DNA of 64,000 bases from Hemicordylus capensis (Eukaryota > Chordata > Lepidosauria > Squamata > Cordylidae), in the NCBI RefSeq assembly GCF_027244095.1, contig NC_069659.1:346200250-346264249 (forward strand), written 5' to 3'. The position numbers and the translations under genes were made by a program. The notes under the pieces are model-generated. The model was not told the DNA's origin. It made no database searches and saw only the letters and a list, made by a program, of their open reading frames with translations. Positions 1 through 8,536 of this stretch are shown in pieces; the first letter of the stretch is position 1, and every line of letters begins with the position of its first letter.

Positions 1-165
1 CTGTTCCCAAAGGGCTCACAATCGAAAAAGAAACATAAGGCAGTTACCAGCAACAGCCACTGGAGGGATGCTGTGCTGGGTTGGATAGGGCCAGTTGCTC
101 TCCGCCTGCTAAATATAAGAGAATTGCCACTTTGAAAGGTGTCTCTTTGCTCAGTTAGCAGGTTA
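1..165 (-). repeat. SINE-like LINE-tail unit (GGGCAAAGAGGC family), left-truncated by window edge
   Basis: Reverse complement of the unit also found at 6.8, 8.3, 43.4, 52.5 and 58.4 kb. It contains the reverse of CTGGCCCTATCC and of GTGAGCCCTTTGGGGACAG. Its head end, CTCAGTTAGCAGG near 160, matches the boundary of the other copies. It lies in an MCCC1 intron. Confidence 0.65.
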
Positions 166-284
166 GAACCTCAAACTAGGTTGAGGTTAGTACCTCAAAC
201 TAAAGCTAGAATTCTGTAAAAGGTTAATACAAAACCAATTCAGAATGTCAAAGACAAAAGAAAAAACAATGCTTCCACTAGATG

Positions 285-326
285 GAAAACAAAACAAAAC
301 AAAACAAAACAAAACAAAACAAAACA
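285..326. repeat. (AAAAC)n microsatellite
   Basis: Seven or so tandem AAAAC units in an MCCC1 intron, possibly the tail of an adjacent retroelement. Confidence 0.85.
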
Positions 327-971
327 CAAAACTCCTTAAAAACTAAAATGCAAGAAGCCCTGCTTCATATTCCATCCTTTGTTGAGGTGAGATTGGTGAG
401 GATGTAGGGCAGGGGTCCCCCTCCCCACCAGCCCCAGTGAATTTGCTTCCATATGTGATCTGCGGGCTTCACCAACCTCACCAAAGGACAGAACATGGGA
501 CTGGGCCTCTCCTATTGATCTAAGTGCAAGGGAGCAAAACAACCCCTTCCCATAAAGTTCAGATTTGTAACTCAACAGGCTTTCTTGGGAAATAGCAGGA
601 GCAAAGAGGTAGGCAAACCCCTCAGGCATTTGGGGGCGGGATGCGGTCCAGAAGGACCTAAAGCATTCCCAAACATACTACTTCAAAGCGGTTTATGTGT
701 AGAGGAAAGCACACATCTTTCTAGTGGCTGAAATGGTGGGTAGGGCTCAGTGGCAATGCTCTGTCCCAATCCTCCATGTTTAGGATTCCTCTTCAGCTGC
801 ATTAGCAAAACTCCATGAGACAACAGTTATAATCACTCCAAAGGACTTGGCTGCCCAGCAGAAGCTTGGACGAACATCCAGTATTTTCTCCAGACTGAGA
901 TGTATTTGTGTTTGACAGATTTGTGTTCTACCACTGTGGAGGTAGTTGGGAAGCAGCATTAGAATCTATAC

Positions 972-1067
972 CTGTGCAGCTGACTTTTTGGCCACCTGCA
1001 TGATCTTTTCCATGGCCAAGTAGCTCTGTTGTGATGGTGCTGGGCCTATGGAATATGCTTCATCAGC
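972..1067 (-). CDS. MCCC1: MCCC1 coding exon 4
   Basis: This exon encodes 32 residues: [20 protein letters not shown], then [12 protein letters not shown], matching the human segment with few changes. It is bounded by CCTTACAG and GTATAG splice sites, with phase 0 at both ends. No further MCCC1 exon is visible to its left. Confidence 0.93.
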
Positions 1068-4000
1068 CTGTAAGGAAATAAGCAGATCAACCCTTGGACT
1101 TGATTTCAGACACATACAGAACAGATAACTTTGGAACTCCATCCCAAAACAACTTTAGTGATGGCAAAAAGACTCATGCAACAGAATGTGTTGGATCTTG
1201 CCACAATTTATAGCCTACTCCAATGTATGGTTGATCGGAAACAAGTCCCACTGAATTTAATGAGGCTTGTTGAAATGTAAATGTGCACAGGACTACAGCC
1301 TTACATAAATGTTTGAATATTTGATGCCGGGGGTGGGAATGGGGGAGATTCAAACAGGCCTTAATTTGTCTCTGGCATATGATTCAGAATAAATCTACAT
1401 CTGCAGGAAACAGTGACAAAGCTAGAAATAATGGCACTGAACTTTTCCAGATGTGGAAATCTTTTACATTAATTACTAGGGATGTGCATGGAACTGCCGG
1501 CAGGGAGGGTACTCTTAACCGCACCCCCACATTTCCCCGCCAGTGCTATCTTTAAATACGGTCCTGCGGGGTGGCAGGATACCTCCTTGCCGCCCCTGTG
1601 CACATCGGACTGGAAATGCCCGGTGCAAGTATGTGAGCATGCCATGCGCGTGCTGTGTACACCGGGCACTTCCGATCTGACATGCACCACGGCTGCAAGG
1701 AGGTACGATGCCGCCCGGAGGGACAGTTTTTAAAGGCATCGCCGGTGGGGGAAACATGGCAGGGGGTAAGAGCACCCTCCCTGCTCCTTAAAGGTACCCT
1801 CCGCCAAACCGGCTGAACCACCAGTCCTTCAAACTGGTTCAGAGGTCCATAACAGGGCTTCCAAACCGGTTCGTGCACATCCTTATCAATTACTGCAAAT
1901 CTATTTTTTCACAGTCAAGCTGTCTCCATTTTTTTTTAAAGTTATTTTCATTTACAAATCATAAGACTTAGCCATACAAATTCTTCTGTGGAGCACATGT
2001 GCCATATGGTGGGAGAGGGCCACAGCTCTGACAGAGTATATGTATTGCATACATGATATCCTATGCTCAAGTCTTGGCATCTCCAGGAAAAGGATCCCTG
2101 ATAGCAGAGTTGAGAAAGTTCTCCCACCAAGACCCTGGAGAGTCACTGCCAGCCAGGACAGACAACAGTCTATGCACCAACAGTGATTCAGGGCTGGTTC
2201 AGATGTTATACAGTGACTCCGGTAGAGCCAGGCTCCCCATTACATACCTGAGCCTCAGAAAAGAGTGCTCCCCGTTTCCATCCCTGTATGAGTGCCTACT
2301 TCCTATCTAGGTTAGGTTGAAATAGACCAAGATTGGTCATGCCATTCAAACCCACCAGTTTCAGTTTATTCTAATCTACTTGCTTCAAATCAACTGAATC
2401 TGTGCCCAGGGTTTCCAGTGAGTAACAGGATTATTTGACGCAAGTAGGTTAGAATAAGATGAGATTCGTGGGTTCAGACAACACAACCAACCTCTGTTTA
2501 TTTAAACCTAGATATTAAGTAGACACTTGCACGGGAGTGGGAGGGGAAGCACATATTCCCAAAGCTCAGGGACGCCACATGGGCTTTTGAGGTTCTGCAT
2601 GACATCTGAACCAGATCTCAGTGTAAGGGAGCTTAATATGCTGAAGATTACACAGCTTCACAATCTTTTTTTTTTTTACAACTGGCCTAAAAGTTTTAAC
2701 CAACATACTTACCATTGCTACGTGCATTGAATTCTTGTCGACATCGCTGTAAACTGCCACAGACTTCACCCCCATCTTCCTGGCAGTCCGCATCACCCTG
2801 CATGCTATTTCGCCTCTATTTGCAACTAGGACCTTCTCAATACTGCTCTGTGCTGATTTTAAAAGAAAGATAAGACAGCCGGGGGGACAGACTTTTATTT
2901 AGAAAAAGACGAGACAGAAAAAATAACTTCCAAAAGAAACAGGCCACCATTTTAATCACAAATAATGTTCTAGACTAGAATGCTTAGTACAACTTTATAT
3001 TGGATTACTTTTTACATGGCTTTCACATAATAAATAGAAGTCACCCAGAGGTTAACGGGATTGCTAATCTCAGCACACTTTCACTTCTGCTAAGTACATT
3101 CTACTTAATTTGCAGTTCATTGCCCTGGAGGTCATAGGACGAAGGGTGGTACTGTAAATAAATAAGCGGGTTTTATTATAATTCCAAAAATGTGCAAAAC
3201 CTGTTCAAGGTTCAAACCATTATACTGAATATAAATTGTATTAAAGGCATGCATGCACACACATTTATTCTTCAAAGAATCAAGCTTTATTTTGTATAGC
3301 TGATCCTAAAAAAAGTTAACACTGAAAGCACTTAAAAGAAATGTTCTAAGAAGAAAATGTTCTAAGAAAAACGTACCTACTGCAGAAGCGTACCTCTTGG
3401 CTCCTGGGACCCAAATCCATTTTCTGTAGCAGGGGAGGGAAACAAAGAGTGAAGTAGGACAGAACAAAAGAAGAAAATTAGCAAATAATGCTATTCTTTG
3501 CCTGGAAACAAAATGATAGGTAAATGTATTAGAGATGGGGAAGCCGGCCATCCACGAGAGCAACATCATATAAACAAATAACATACAGTTGTCATCAACA
3601 TGAACACAAGTGGGCACTCAGAATTAGGGATGTGGACGAACCACAGCCCAGCCACCTAATGGCACAGCGGGGAAATGACTTGACTAGCAAGCCAGAGATT
3701 GCCGGTTCAAATCCCTGCTGGTATGTTTCCCAGACTATGGGAAACAACTATATCGGGCAGCAGCAATATAAGAAGGTGCTGAAAGGCATCATCTCATACT
3801 GCACGGGAGATGGCAATGGAAAACCCCTCCGATATTCTACCAAAGACAACCACAGGGCTCCATGGCCGCCAAGTCGACACTGACTCGATGACACATTTTA
3901 CTTTACAAACCACGGTTCAAGCACTTTTTGGGCAGGGGGACCGGGAACTTTAAGAAAAAGGAGAGCTGGTCCATGCAGCTTCCTGTTGGGGCAGTGCACG

Positions 4001-7000
4001 TACCTAGAAGCCATGCACGGTGCCAGCACATCTGGAGGCGCCATTTGCGTGCTCAGCAACACCATGCTGACCACATACGGCACCCGGGGGACGCCATGTG
4101 TGTGCTGACGCCACGTGGGGCCTCTAGGGTTATACGCTGCACCAGCAGGAAGCTGATAGGGAAGCAGAGAGCAGGTAAGGACCTACTCTCCTTTCTCTTA
4201 AAGTTCCTGGTCCCTCTGCCCAAAAAGTGCTTGAAACACACTTTATGCACATCCCTACTCATAATTAATATTTGGACCCATCCCTGTGACTGAGATGGAG
4301 AAGGAAGAATGAAAGAGCAAACTACCTCTGCCCACCAGCCATTTTCTCTGCCCGCCCACCGGCCACCCTCCCACCGCCATCTGTTTTCCCCACCGACCCG
4401 GCTGCTGCCGCCATTTTCTTCCCTCCCGCCTGTGCCCGTCGCTATCCAGCAGCTGCCCACGAACTCTCGCAAGAGCTGCCACACATGGGATTAGCGACAA
4501 GTCCGCTTAAGAGAAATATAGATAGACAGAAGATAGATACCCACAGCTGGGGCACAATGGCAGAAGAGGTGGTTTCCTAGCCTGCCCTGCCTTGGGGCTT
4601 CCTGGAGGCGGCTGATTGGCTGTTGTGGGAAGCAAGACACTGTACTGGACAGACCTTTGTTCTGATCCAGCATGGCTGTTGTGTTTTTGTGTGATGTTTT
4701 AAATTGTTTTATTGTTTGCACGTAAGCTGTCTCAAGACCTTTGACAGGCAGAAATGTTAAACTTCATATAACTTTAGTAAACTTTCAACAACTTTCAACA
4801 ACAGGGCAGTATCAAACAATTCAGACCCAGGAGCAATTGCTTTGTATAACAACAGAAACATATAAATTCAAAACGACCAGACAGGAGAGAATTAGAGCAA
4901 GGGAAGAGAGCTGGTCTTGTGGTAACAAGGATGACTTGTCCCCTTAGCTAAGCAGGGTCTGCCCTGGTTGCATATAAATGGGAGACTAGAAGTGTGAGCA
5001 TTGCAAGATATTCCTCTCAGGGGATGGAGCCACTCTGGGAAGAGCAGAAGGTTCCAAGTTCCCTCCCTGGCAGCATCTCCAAGATAAGGCTGAGAGAGAT
5101 TCCTGCCTGCAACCTTGGAGAAGCCGCTGCCAGTCTGTGCAGACAATACTGAGCTAGATGGACCAATAGTCTGACTCAGTATATGGCAGCTTCCTATTTT
5201 CCTAAGGGCTATTGCACTTACAGGACTGGCAATGTTGCAATCAAGCTGTAGACACCCTAACTCTACATGATTAGAAAGGGAATGTGCCGAGAGTGTGTCC
5301 ATCCGCCCATCACATACTTTTACTGGCCACAGGCTGACAAAGGGATGTTCTGGGATGGTGTCAGGACCAGTGTTCCCTCTAACCAGGTTTCCCAGATGTT
5401 GTTGACTACAACTCCCATAATCCCCAAGCAAAAGCCATTGCAGCTGGGGATTCCGATTAGAGGGAATATTAGTCAGGACATCCCAATACGCACACTGCCA
5501 ACGCGTCCCATTTCTAATTGGGTGGGTCAGGAAGGTATTCTCCAAAACCGCACACCTTTGCTTAAAAGTACAGACCTTCTCCTCATCCCTGTTCTCACCT
5601 GTCAGTTGTTATGCATTTTAAAAGGCTCCTTGGTCTGAATTGTTTGAATACTGGTCTGTTGTTGAAAGTTTGCTGGTGGTTTCAAGTCCATCTTAAACTG
5701 TCATCCACATGGCAACTGCTGGATACAACCAACTCCCATGCTGCAGCTCACCAGACAAATCTGCCCAAGGACAAGCTGTTACCCAATATTTTGCAGCATC
5801 ATAGAGACACGCTTTACCATATGGTAGCGGCCTGCTCAATGAAGACAAAGAGGCCGCAGGCAAAAGGCTCACAGTGCACCCACCACAAGGCATGTGGCTG
5901 GCTGCTTGTGTGGAGGCAGAACCTTTCACACACTTGTGTGTTTCTCCCAAGAAGCAGCTGCAACCGGCTGAGAAAGGCTTGAGAAAGCCATTCAAACAGA
6001 GCAACGTTTAGGAGTGGGGAAGGCAGTGAAACAACAGCTCTACGCCCCGCTACCCAGTAGCCTGCAAAACTGAGAGGTGCCGAGACTGTTGCCCTGCCTA
6101 CAGGCCACACTGCCGACGGCTCAGGGCGAAACCCCGACCTGAGATAGCTGGGGGTGGCTTGCAGGTTATTGGGGCGGTGGGGGGGGGGATGCCCTCTCTC
6201 TGTACTACTACGAAGAACATTTATATACTGCTTTTCAACTGAAGTTCCCAAAGCGGTTTACACAGATAGATAACTCTCAACAAAAAGACCTTTTATTGCG
6301 CCAACAAAGTAAAACTAGAGGTTGTCAAATATAAAAGCAGGAGATGTTTCGGTGCGACACATCATCCTCAGTTAAGCAAAAACAAATGAGCACAGATGAA
6401 AACCCCGGTTGTACAGCTGTTAAATCCCTTAGACATGATCACACTCAGTTCCCGGACTGGCAGAGAGATGATGAGTGGGGTGGGGGGAGGCGGCAGGGGG
6501 AACACCTGATTCTTCTCAGGTGTCTTCTCAGAAGCCAGCATAGTGTAATGGTTAAAGTGTTGGAATAGCACCGGGAAGACCCAAGTTCGAATCCCCATTC
6601 AACCATGAAACTCATTGGGTGACTCTGGGCCAGTCATGTATCTCTCAGCCTAACCTACCTCGCAGGGTTGTTGTGAGGATAAAAATTAGCATGTCCACAC
6701 TGAGCTCCTCGGAAGAAGAGTGGGATATAAATGCAAAAATTAAAATAAATACATTATTCTCACAGGCTAATAAACGGCATCGGCCAGCACCTCCCGAGCA
6801 TTAATGTCCGATCAATAAATAAATAAGCAAGAGAGATGGATCCCTGTCCCCAAAGGGCTCACAATCTAAAAAGACACACACCAGCAACAGCCACCGGGCT
6901 AGGGACGCGTTGCTGGGGGACAGATAGGGCCAGCTGCTCTCCTCCTGCTCAATAAAGAGGACCGCCACTAGGAGGCTCCTTTGCCCAGTTTACTAGCAGG

Positions 7001-7212
7001 GGTGGGGAGACGTACTCCGAGACACCGTCCCCTGGGAGAACACACCTGGCAGGGCTGCCTGATGCATCCCGCCCCTGGCGCTGAGCCTTTCCAAAGCCCC
7101 CGGAGCCGCCCTCCCGCTCCGCGCCCAGCGGCACTCACTGCTGGCACTGCAGTCCCCGCAGGGCTTGGCGCCGCCACTCGGCCGCCAGCAGCACGAACCC
7201 CGTGGCCGCCAT
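972..7212 (-). CDS. MCCC1: MCCC1, methylcrotonoyl-CoA carboxylase alpha subunit, 5' four coding exons (partial)
   Basis: The gene encodes the biotin-carrying subunit of mitochondrial 3-methylcrotonyl-CoA carboxylase, which acts in leucine breakdown. Four coding exons read leftwards: 7139-7212, 3377-3423, 2713-2852 and 972-1067. Their phases join cleanly (74 + 47 + 140 nt = 87 codons, then 96 nt = 32 codons). The first ~45 residues are rich in Ala, Arg and hydrophobic residues, as in a mitochondrial presequence. Exon 3 opens the biotin carboxylase N-terminal domain with [17 protein letters not shown], nearly identical to the human protein. Exon 4 encodes [20 protein letters not shown]. The start ATG at 7212 gives [16 protein letters not shown], resembling the human MAAASAVSVLLVAAE. 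The rest (most of the carboxylase domain, biotinyl domain) lies beyond the left edge. LAMP3 lies upstream on the same strand, as in human. Assignment is by recalled similarity; I am very confident. Confidence 0.93.
1477..1885. mobile_element. Foldback hAT-type MITE (TAGGGATGTGCA ends), 409 bp
   Basis: The element begins TAGGGATGTGCATGG and ends with the inverse CGTGCACATCCTTA. It is flanked by near-identical 8-bp direct repeats TTAATTAC / TCAATTAC (7 of 8), a hAT hallmark. The two halves are largely self-complementary around the centre. It is GC-rich relative to the intron and lies in MCCC1 intron 3. It has no coding capacity. Confidence 0.75.
2193..2614. mobile_element. Foldback MITE with ~90-bp inverted arms in MCCC1 intron 3
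   Basis: The left arm CTGGTTCAGATGTTATAC is mirrored at the right by the inverse of CTGGTTCAGATGTCATGC, and similarity continues inward for roughly 90 bp with mismatches. No ORF of note. The superfamily is not determined, and a target duplication is not clear. Confidence 0.55.
2713..2852 (-). CDS. MCCC1: MCCC1 coding exon 3 (start of biotin carboxylase domain)
   Basis: Translated on the minus strand this exon gives [18 protein letters not shown], then [17 protein letters not shown], ending NSMHVAM. The acceptor is AAATCAG after a pyrimidine tract and the donor is GTAAGT. It ends at codon phase 0. The ANRGEIA motif is the conserved opening of biotin carboxylase domains. A second AG five bases into the exon could act as an alternative acceptor. 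Confidence 0.93.
3377..3423 (-). CDS. MCCC1: MCCC1 coding exon 2
   Basis: This 47-nt exon follows a CTACAG acceptor and encodes [15 protein letters not shown], aligning with human TWVWRQRTMKYTTAT. I place the donor at GTACGT, leaving one base of a split codon that matches exon 3. An alternative donor, GTAGGT four bases earlier in transcript order, would pair with a later exon 3 acceptor and shorten the protein, so this junction is not fully settled. Confidence 0.8.
3625..4257. mobile_element. Foldback hAT-type MITE (TAGGGATGTGCA ends) split by a Sauria SINE
   Basis: Ends are TAGGGATGTGGACGA and the inverse GCACATCCCTA, with 8-bp flanks CTCAGAAT / CTCATAAT (7 of 8). The arms beginning AAGCACTTTTTGGGCAGGG and the inverse at the right side pair over about 60 bp. 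A SINE at 3645-3907 is inserted 20 bp from the left end. It lies in MCCC1 intron 1. Confidence 0.72.
3645..3907 (+). mobile_element. Sauria-type tRNA-derived SINE, nested in a MITE
   Basis: A tRNA-like head (B box GCCGGTTCAAATCC) is followed by GTTTCCCAGACTATGGGAAA, a middle region with GGCATCATCTCATACTGC, and a Bov-B-like tail CGACACTGACTCGATGACAC. It is flanked by a 6-bp duplication AACCAC, which shows insertion into the older foldback element. Non-coding; mobilised by Bov-B/RTE LINEs in squamates. Confidence 0.75.
4905..5203 (+). mobile_element. 5S-tRNA chimeric SINE, near complete
   Basis: The head AGCTAAGCAGGGTCTGCCCTGG plus ATGGGAGAC resembles the internal promoter half of 5S rRNA. A middle block and a tail GTCTGACTCAGTATATGGCAG follow. 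The middle (GGTTCCAAGTTCCCTCCCTGG) looks like a decayed tRNA B-box region. It lies in MCCC1 intron 1. Confidence 0.72.
5368..5471. mobile_element. hAT MITE, 104 bp, with perfect 8-bp target duplication
   Basis: It begins CAGTGTTCCCTCTAA and ends with the inverse TTAGAGGGAATATTA. Identical GTCAGGAC copies flank it at 5360-5367 and 5472-5479. Its arms carry the GACTACAACTCCCATAATCC motif and its inverse. Confidence 0.85.
6215..6272 (-). repeat. L2-type LINE 3' tip
   Basis: A short run resembling the inverse of an L2 3' end, CAAAGCGGTTTACACAGATA. Only the last ~55 nt are present. Confidence 0.45.
6273..6375 (-). repeat. Unassigned retroelement 3' end, Penelope-like flavour
   Basis: On the minus strand it reads CTGAGGATGATGTGTCGCAC, then CCGAAACATCTCC and, further on, GCAATAAAAGGTC. 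The 'event-then-CGAAAC' pattern is seen at ends of Penelope-like elements, but nothing diagnostic (RT or GIY-YIG) is present. Confidence 0.25.
6533..6775 (+). mobile_element. CORE-SINE (MIR-like), tRNA-derived
   Basis: A box A-like AGTGTAATGGTTAAAGTG and B box AAGTTCGAATCCCC are followed by the CORE-type segment GGGTGACTCTGGGCCAGTCA and CAGGGTTGTTGTGAGGATAA. It lies in MCCC1 intron 1. Confidence 0.7.
6810..7003 (-). repeat. SINE-like LINE-tail unit (GGGCAAAGAGGC family)
   Basis: Inverse of the unit, with (TTTA)n-type tail at 6810-6830, the CTCACAATCT block and a head end TTGCCCAGTTTACTAGCAGG at 7003. It abuts the MCCC1 CpG island on the intron side. Confidence 0.65.
7139..7212 (-). CDS. MCCC1: MCCC1 coding exon 1
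   Basis: The start ATG is complementary to 7210-7212 and the donor is GTGAGT just below 7139. It encodes 24 codons plus 2 nt (phase 2). The product begins [20 protein letters not shown], a presequence-like stretch. It sits inside a CpG-rich island. Confidence 0.9.
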
Positions 7213-7620
7213 GCCTGCGCTGGAGCAGGAGCTGGGGGGCGGGAACCGGAGGCCCGCCCGCCCGGGAGGAGGAGGAGGAGAGGAAGCGGCTTTGCTTCCT
7301 CCTCGACCTGCGCTGGGGAAGGGCGAGCGAGCGCGGCGTGAAGCATTTCTCAGTGGCTGGTGGACTACAACTCCCAGCGTCCCCGGCCACCATTGCAGCC
7401 GGGCATGATGGGAGTTGCAGTCCAACAGCAACTGGAGAGGCTCAGGTTGGCCGCCCCCCCCCCCCCCGCATCGGTGACGCTGCTGGGGAAAGGAGCGAAG
7501 CGATAAGGCCTCCCGTTCCCAACCCGCTTTCCCCATGCTCCGAGTGGCTTTCTTGGTTATAAGCAATCATTTCAAAGCGCCCACGCCACGTGCATAAGAA
7601 AGGAGGCGCCGGGCGGGGCC
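7213..7620 (-). promoter_or_regulatory. CpG-rich MCCC1 promoter region with ZNF143-like motifs
   Basis: Roughly 7,050-7,620 is the most CpG-dense stretch of this half of the window and surrounds the MCCC1 start codon. About 150-210 nt upstream of the ATG, two inverted motifs stand out: ACTACAACTCCCAGCGTCCC (7364-7383) and, on the minus strand, ACTGCAACTCCCATCATGCC (7402-7421). Both resemble the ACTACAA-TCCCAG-ATGC motif bound by ZNF143/Staf at vertebrate promoters. The same inverted motifs are the arms of hAT-type MITEs elsewhere in the window, so this may be a MITE remnant. The transcription start cannot be placed. Confidence 0.6.
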
Positions 7621-7800
7621 AGAATTGGCCTCAATCACTAGGTGACCTTAGAAAGCAGCTCTGGATGTTGCTTTCAGTAGTGTGAAAAATATCTCCAGGA
7701 ATCGCTTCAGTCAGCATCAGCAACCGTAATCTACAGAGCAGTTCCCCACTGGCTCACTTCGGTTGACATCTCAGGTGGGAGGGAGCCTTGAGTATGAGAC

Positions 7801-8048
7801 TAGGGTTGCCAACATTCCATTGCCAGAATGAGGGACACAAGTTTGTGGGGGCGGGGGGGGGGGGCTGGCTGGCTGGGGGCTGGGAGGTGTATGCAGTGGT
7901 AATCAAGAGCCTGAGTATCACTGACATCTATGTAATTGAATTATATGCTATTGAATAAATGAGGGACAAATGCTGTCCCTGTAGGGACCAACATTTCATC
8001 CCTGAAATGAGGGGCATCCTGCATAAGGAGGGACAGTTGCCAATCCTA
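7801..8048. mobile_element. hAT-type MITE (TAGGGTTGCCA ends), 248 bp
   Basis: It begins TAGGGTTGCCAACATTCC and ends with the inverse AGTTGCCAATCCTA. The 8-bp flanks are TATGAGAC / TCTGAAAC (6 of 8). A related, better-preserved copy is at 55126. A G-tract sits inside. Confidence 0.6.
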
Positions 8049-8130
8049 TCTGAAACACCATCATTTTTGTTGACTGGAGTTGATCCCATCTCCTCACGTG
8101 CCTCACAGTTTGTCTGCCACTCAAACAGAG

Positions 8131-8215
8131 GAGAGCTGGTCTTGTGATAGCATGCATGACTTGTCCCCTTAGCTAAGCAAGGTTTGCCCTGGTTTGCATT
8201 TGAATGGGAGACTAT
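8131..8215 (+). mobile_element. 5S-derived SINE head, 3'-truncated
   Basis: GAGAGCTGGTCTTGTG through the 5S-like AGCTAAGCAAGGTTTGCCCT and AATGGGAGACTA; the copy stops before the tRNA-like middle. Confidence 0.6.
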
Positions 8216-8310
8216 TGCATGGTGGACATGCAATGTCAGTCAGTTTTTACTACAGCTGTTGGCCAACCAAAAGATAAAAATCAGAATAACAAACATAACT
8301 GATATATATA

Positions 8311-8536
8311 ACCCCTGCTAACTGGGCAAAGAGGCACCTTTTACCATGGTGATTCTCTTTATTTAGCAGGGGGAGAGTAACTGGCCCTATCCACCAGTGA
8401 CTGTTGCTGCTGTGTGTCTTATGTTTCTTTTTAGAATGTGAGCCCTTTGGGGACAGGGAGCCATCTTTTTGTTATTTCTCTTTGTAAACCGCCCTGAGCT
8501 ATTTTTGGAAGGGCGGTATAGAAATCGAAATAATAA
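8311..8536 (+). repeat. SINE-like LINE-tail unit (GGGCAAAGAGGC family)
   Basis: Begins CCTGCTAACTGGGCAAAGAG and ends with the stem CCGCCCTGAGC...GGGCGGTATAGAAATCG followed by (AAT)n. Copies at other sites share the same head boundary. It is directly followed by a 5'-truncated R4 element. Confidence 0.68.

Noticed and set aside
4905-5203. 5S rRNA-like segments taken as true 5S rRNA genes
   Set aside because: Only the internal part resembles 5S, the remainder is a tRNA-like block and LINE tail, and several dispersed copies share this layout. They are SINEs.
6273-6375. Firm call of a Penelope-like element
   Set aside because: Only a short 3'-end-like motif is visible; reverse transcriptase and GIY-YIG regions are absent, so it is listed at low confidence only.
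6968-7566. Several long ORFs on both strands around 7.0-7.5 kb as genes
   Set aside because: They are products of high GC content in the MCCC1 CpG island; only the short frame beginning at 7212 matches MCCC1 exon 1.
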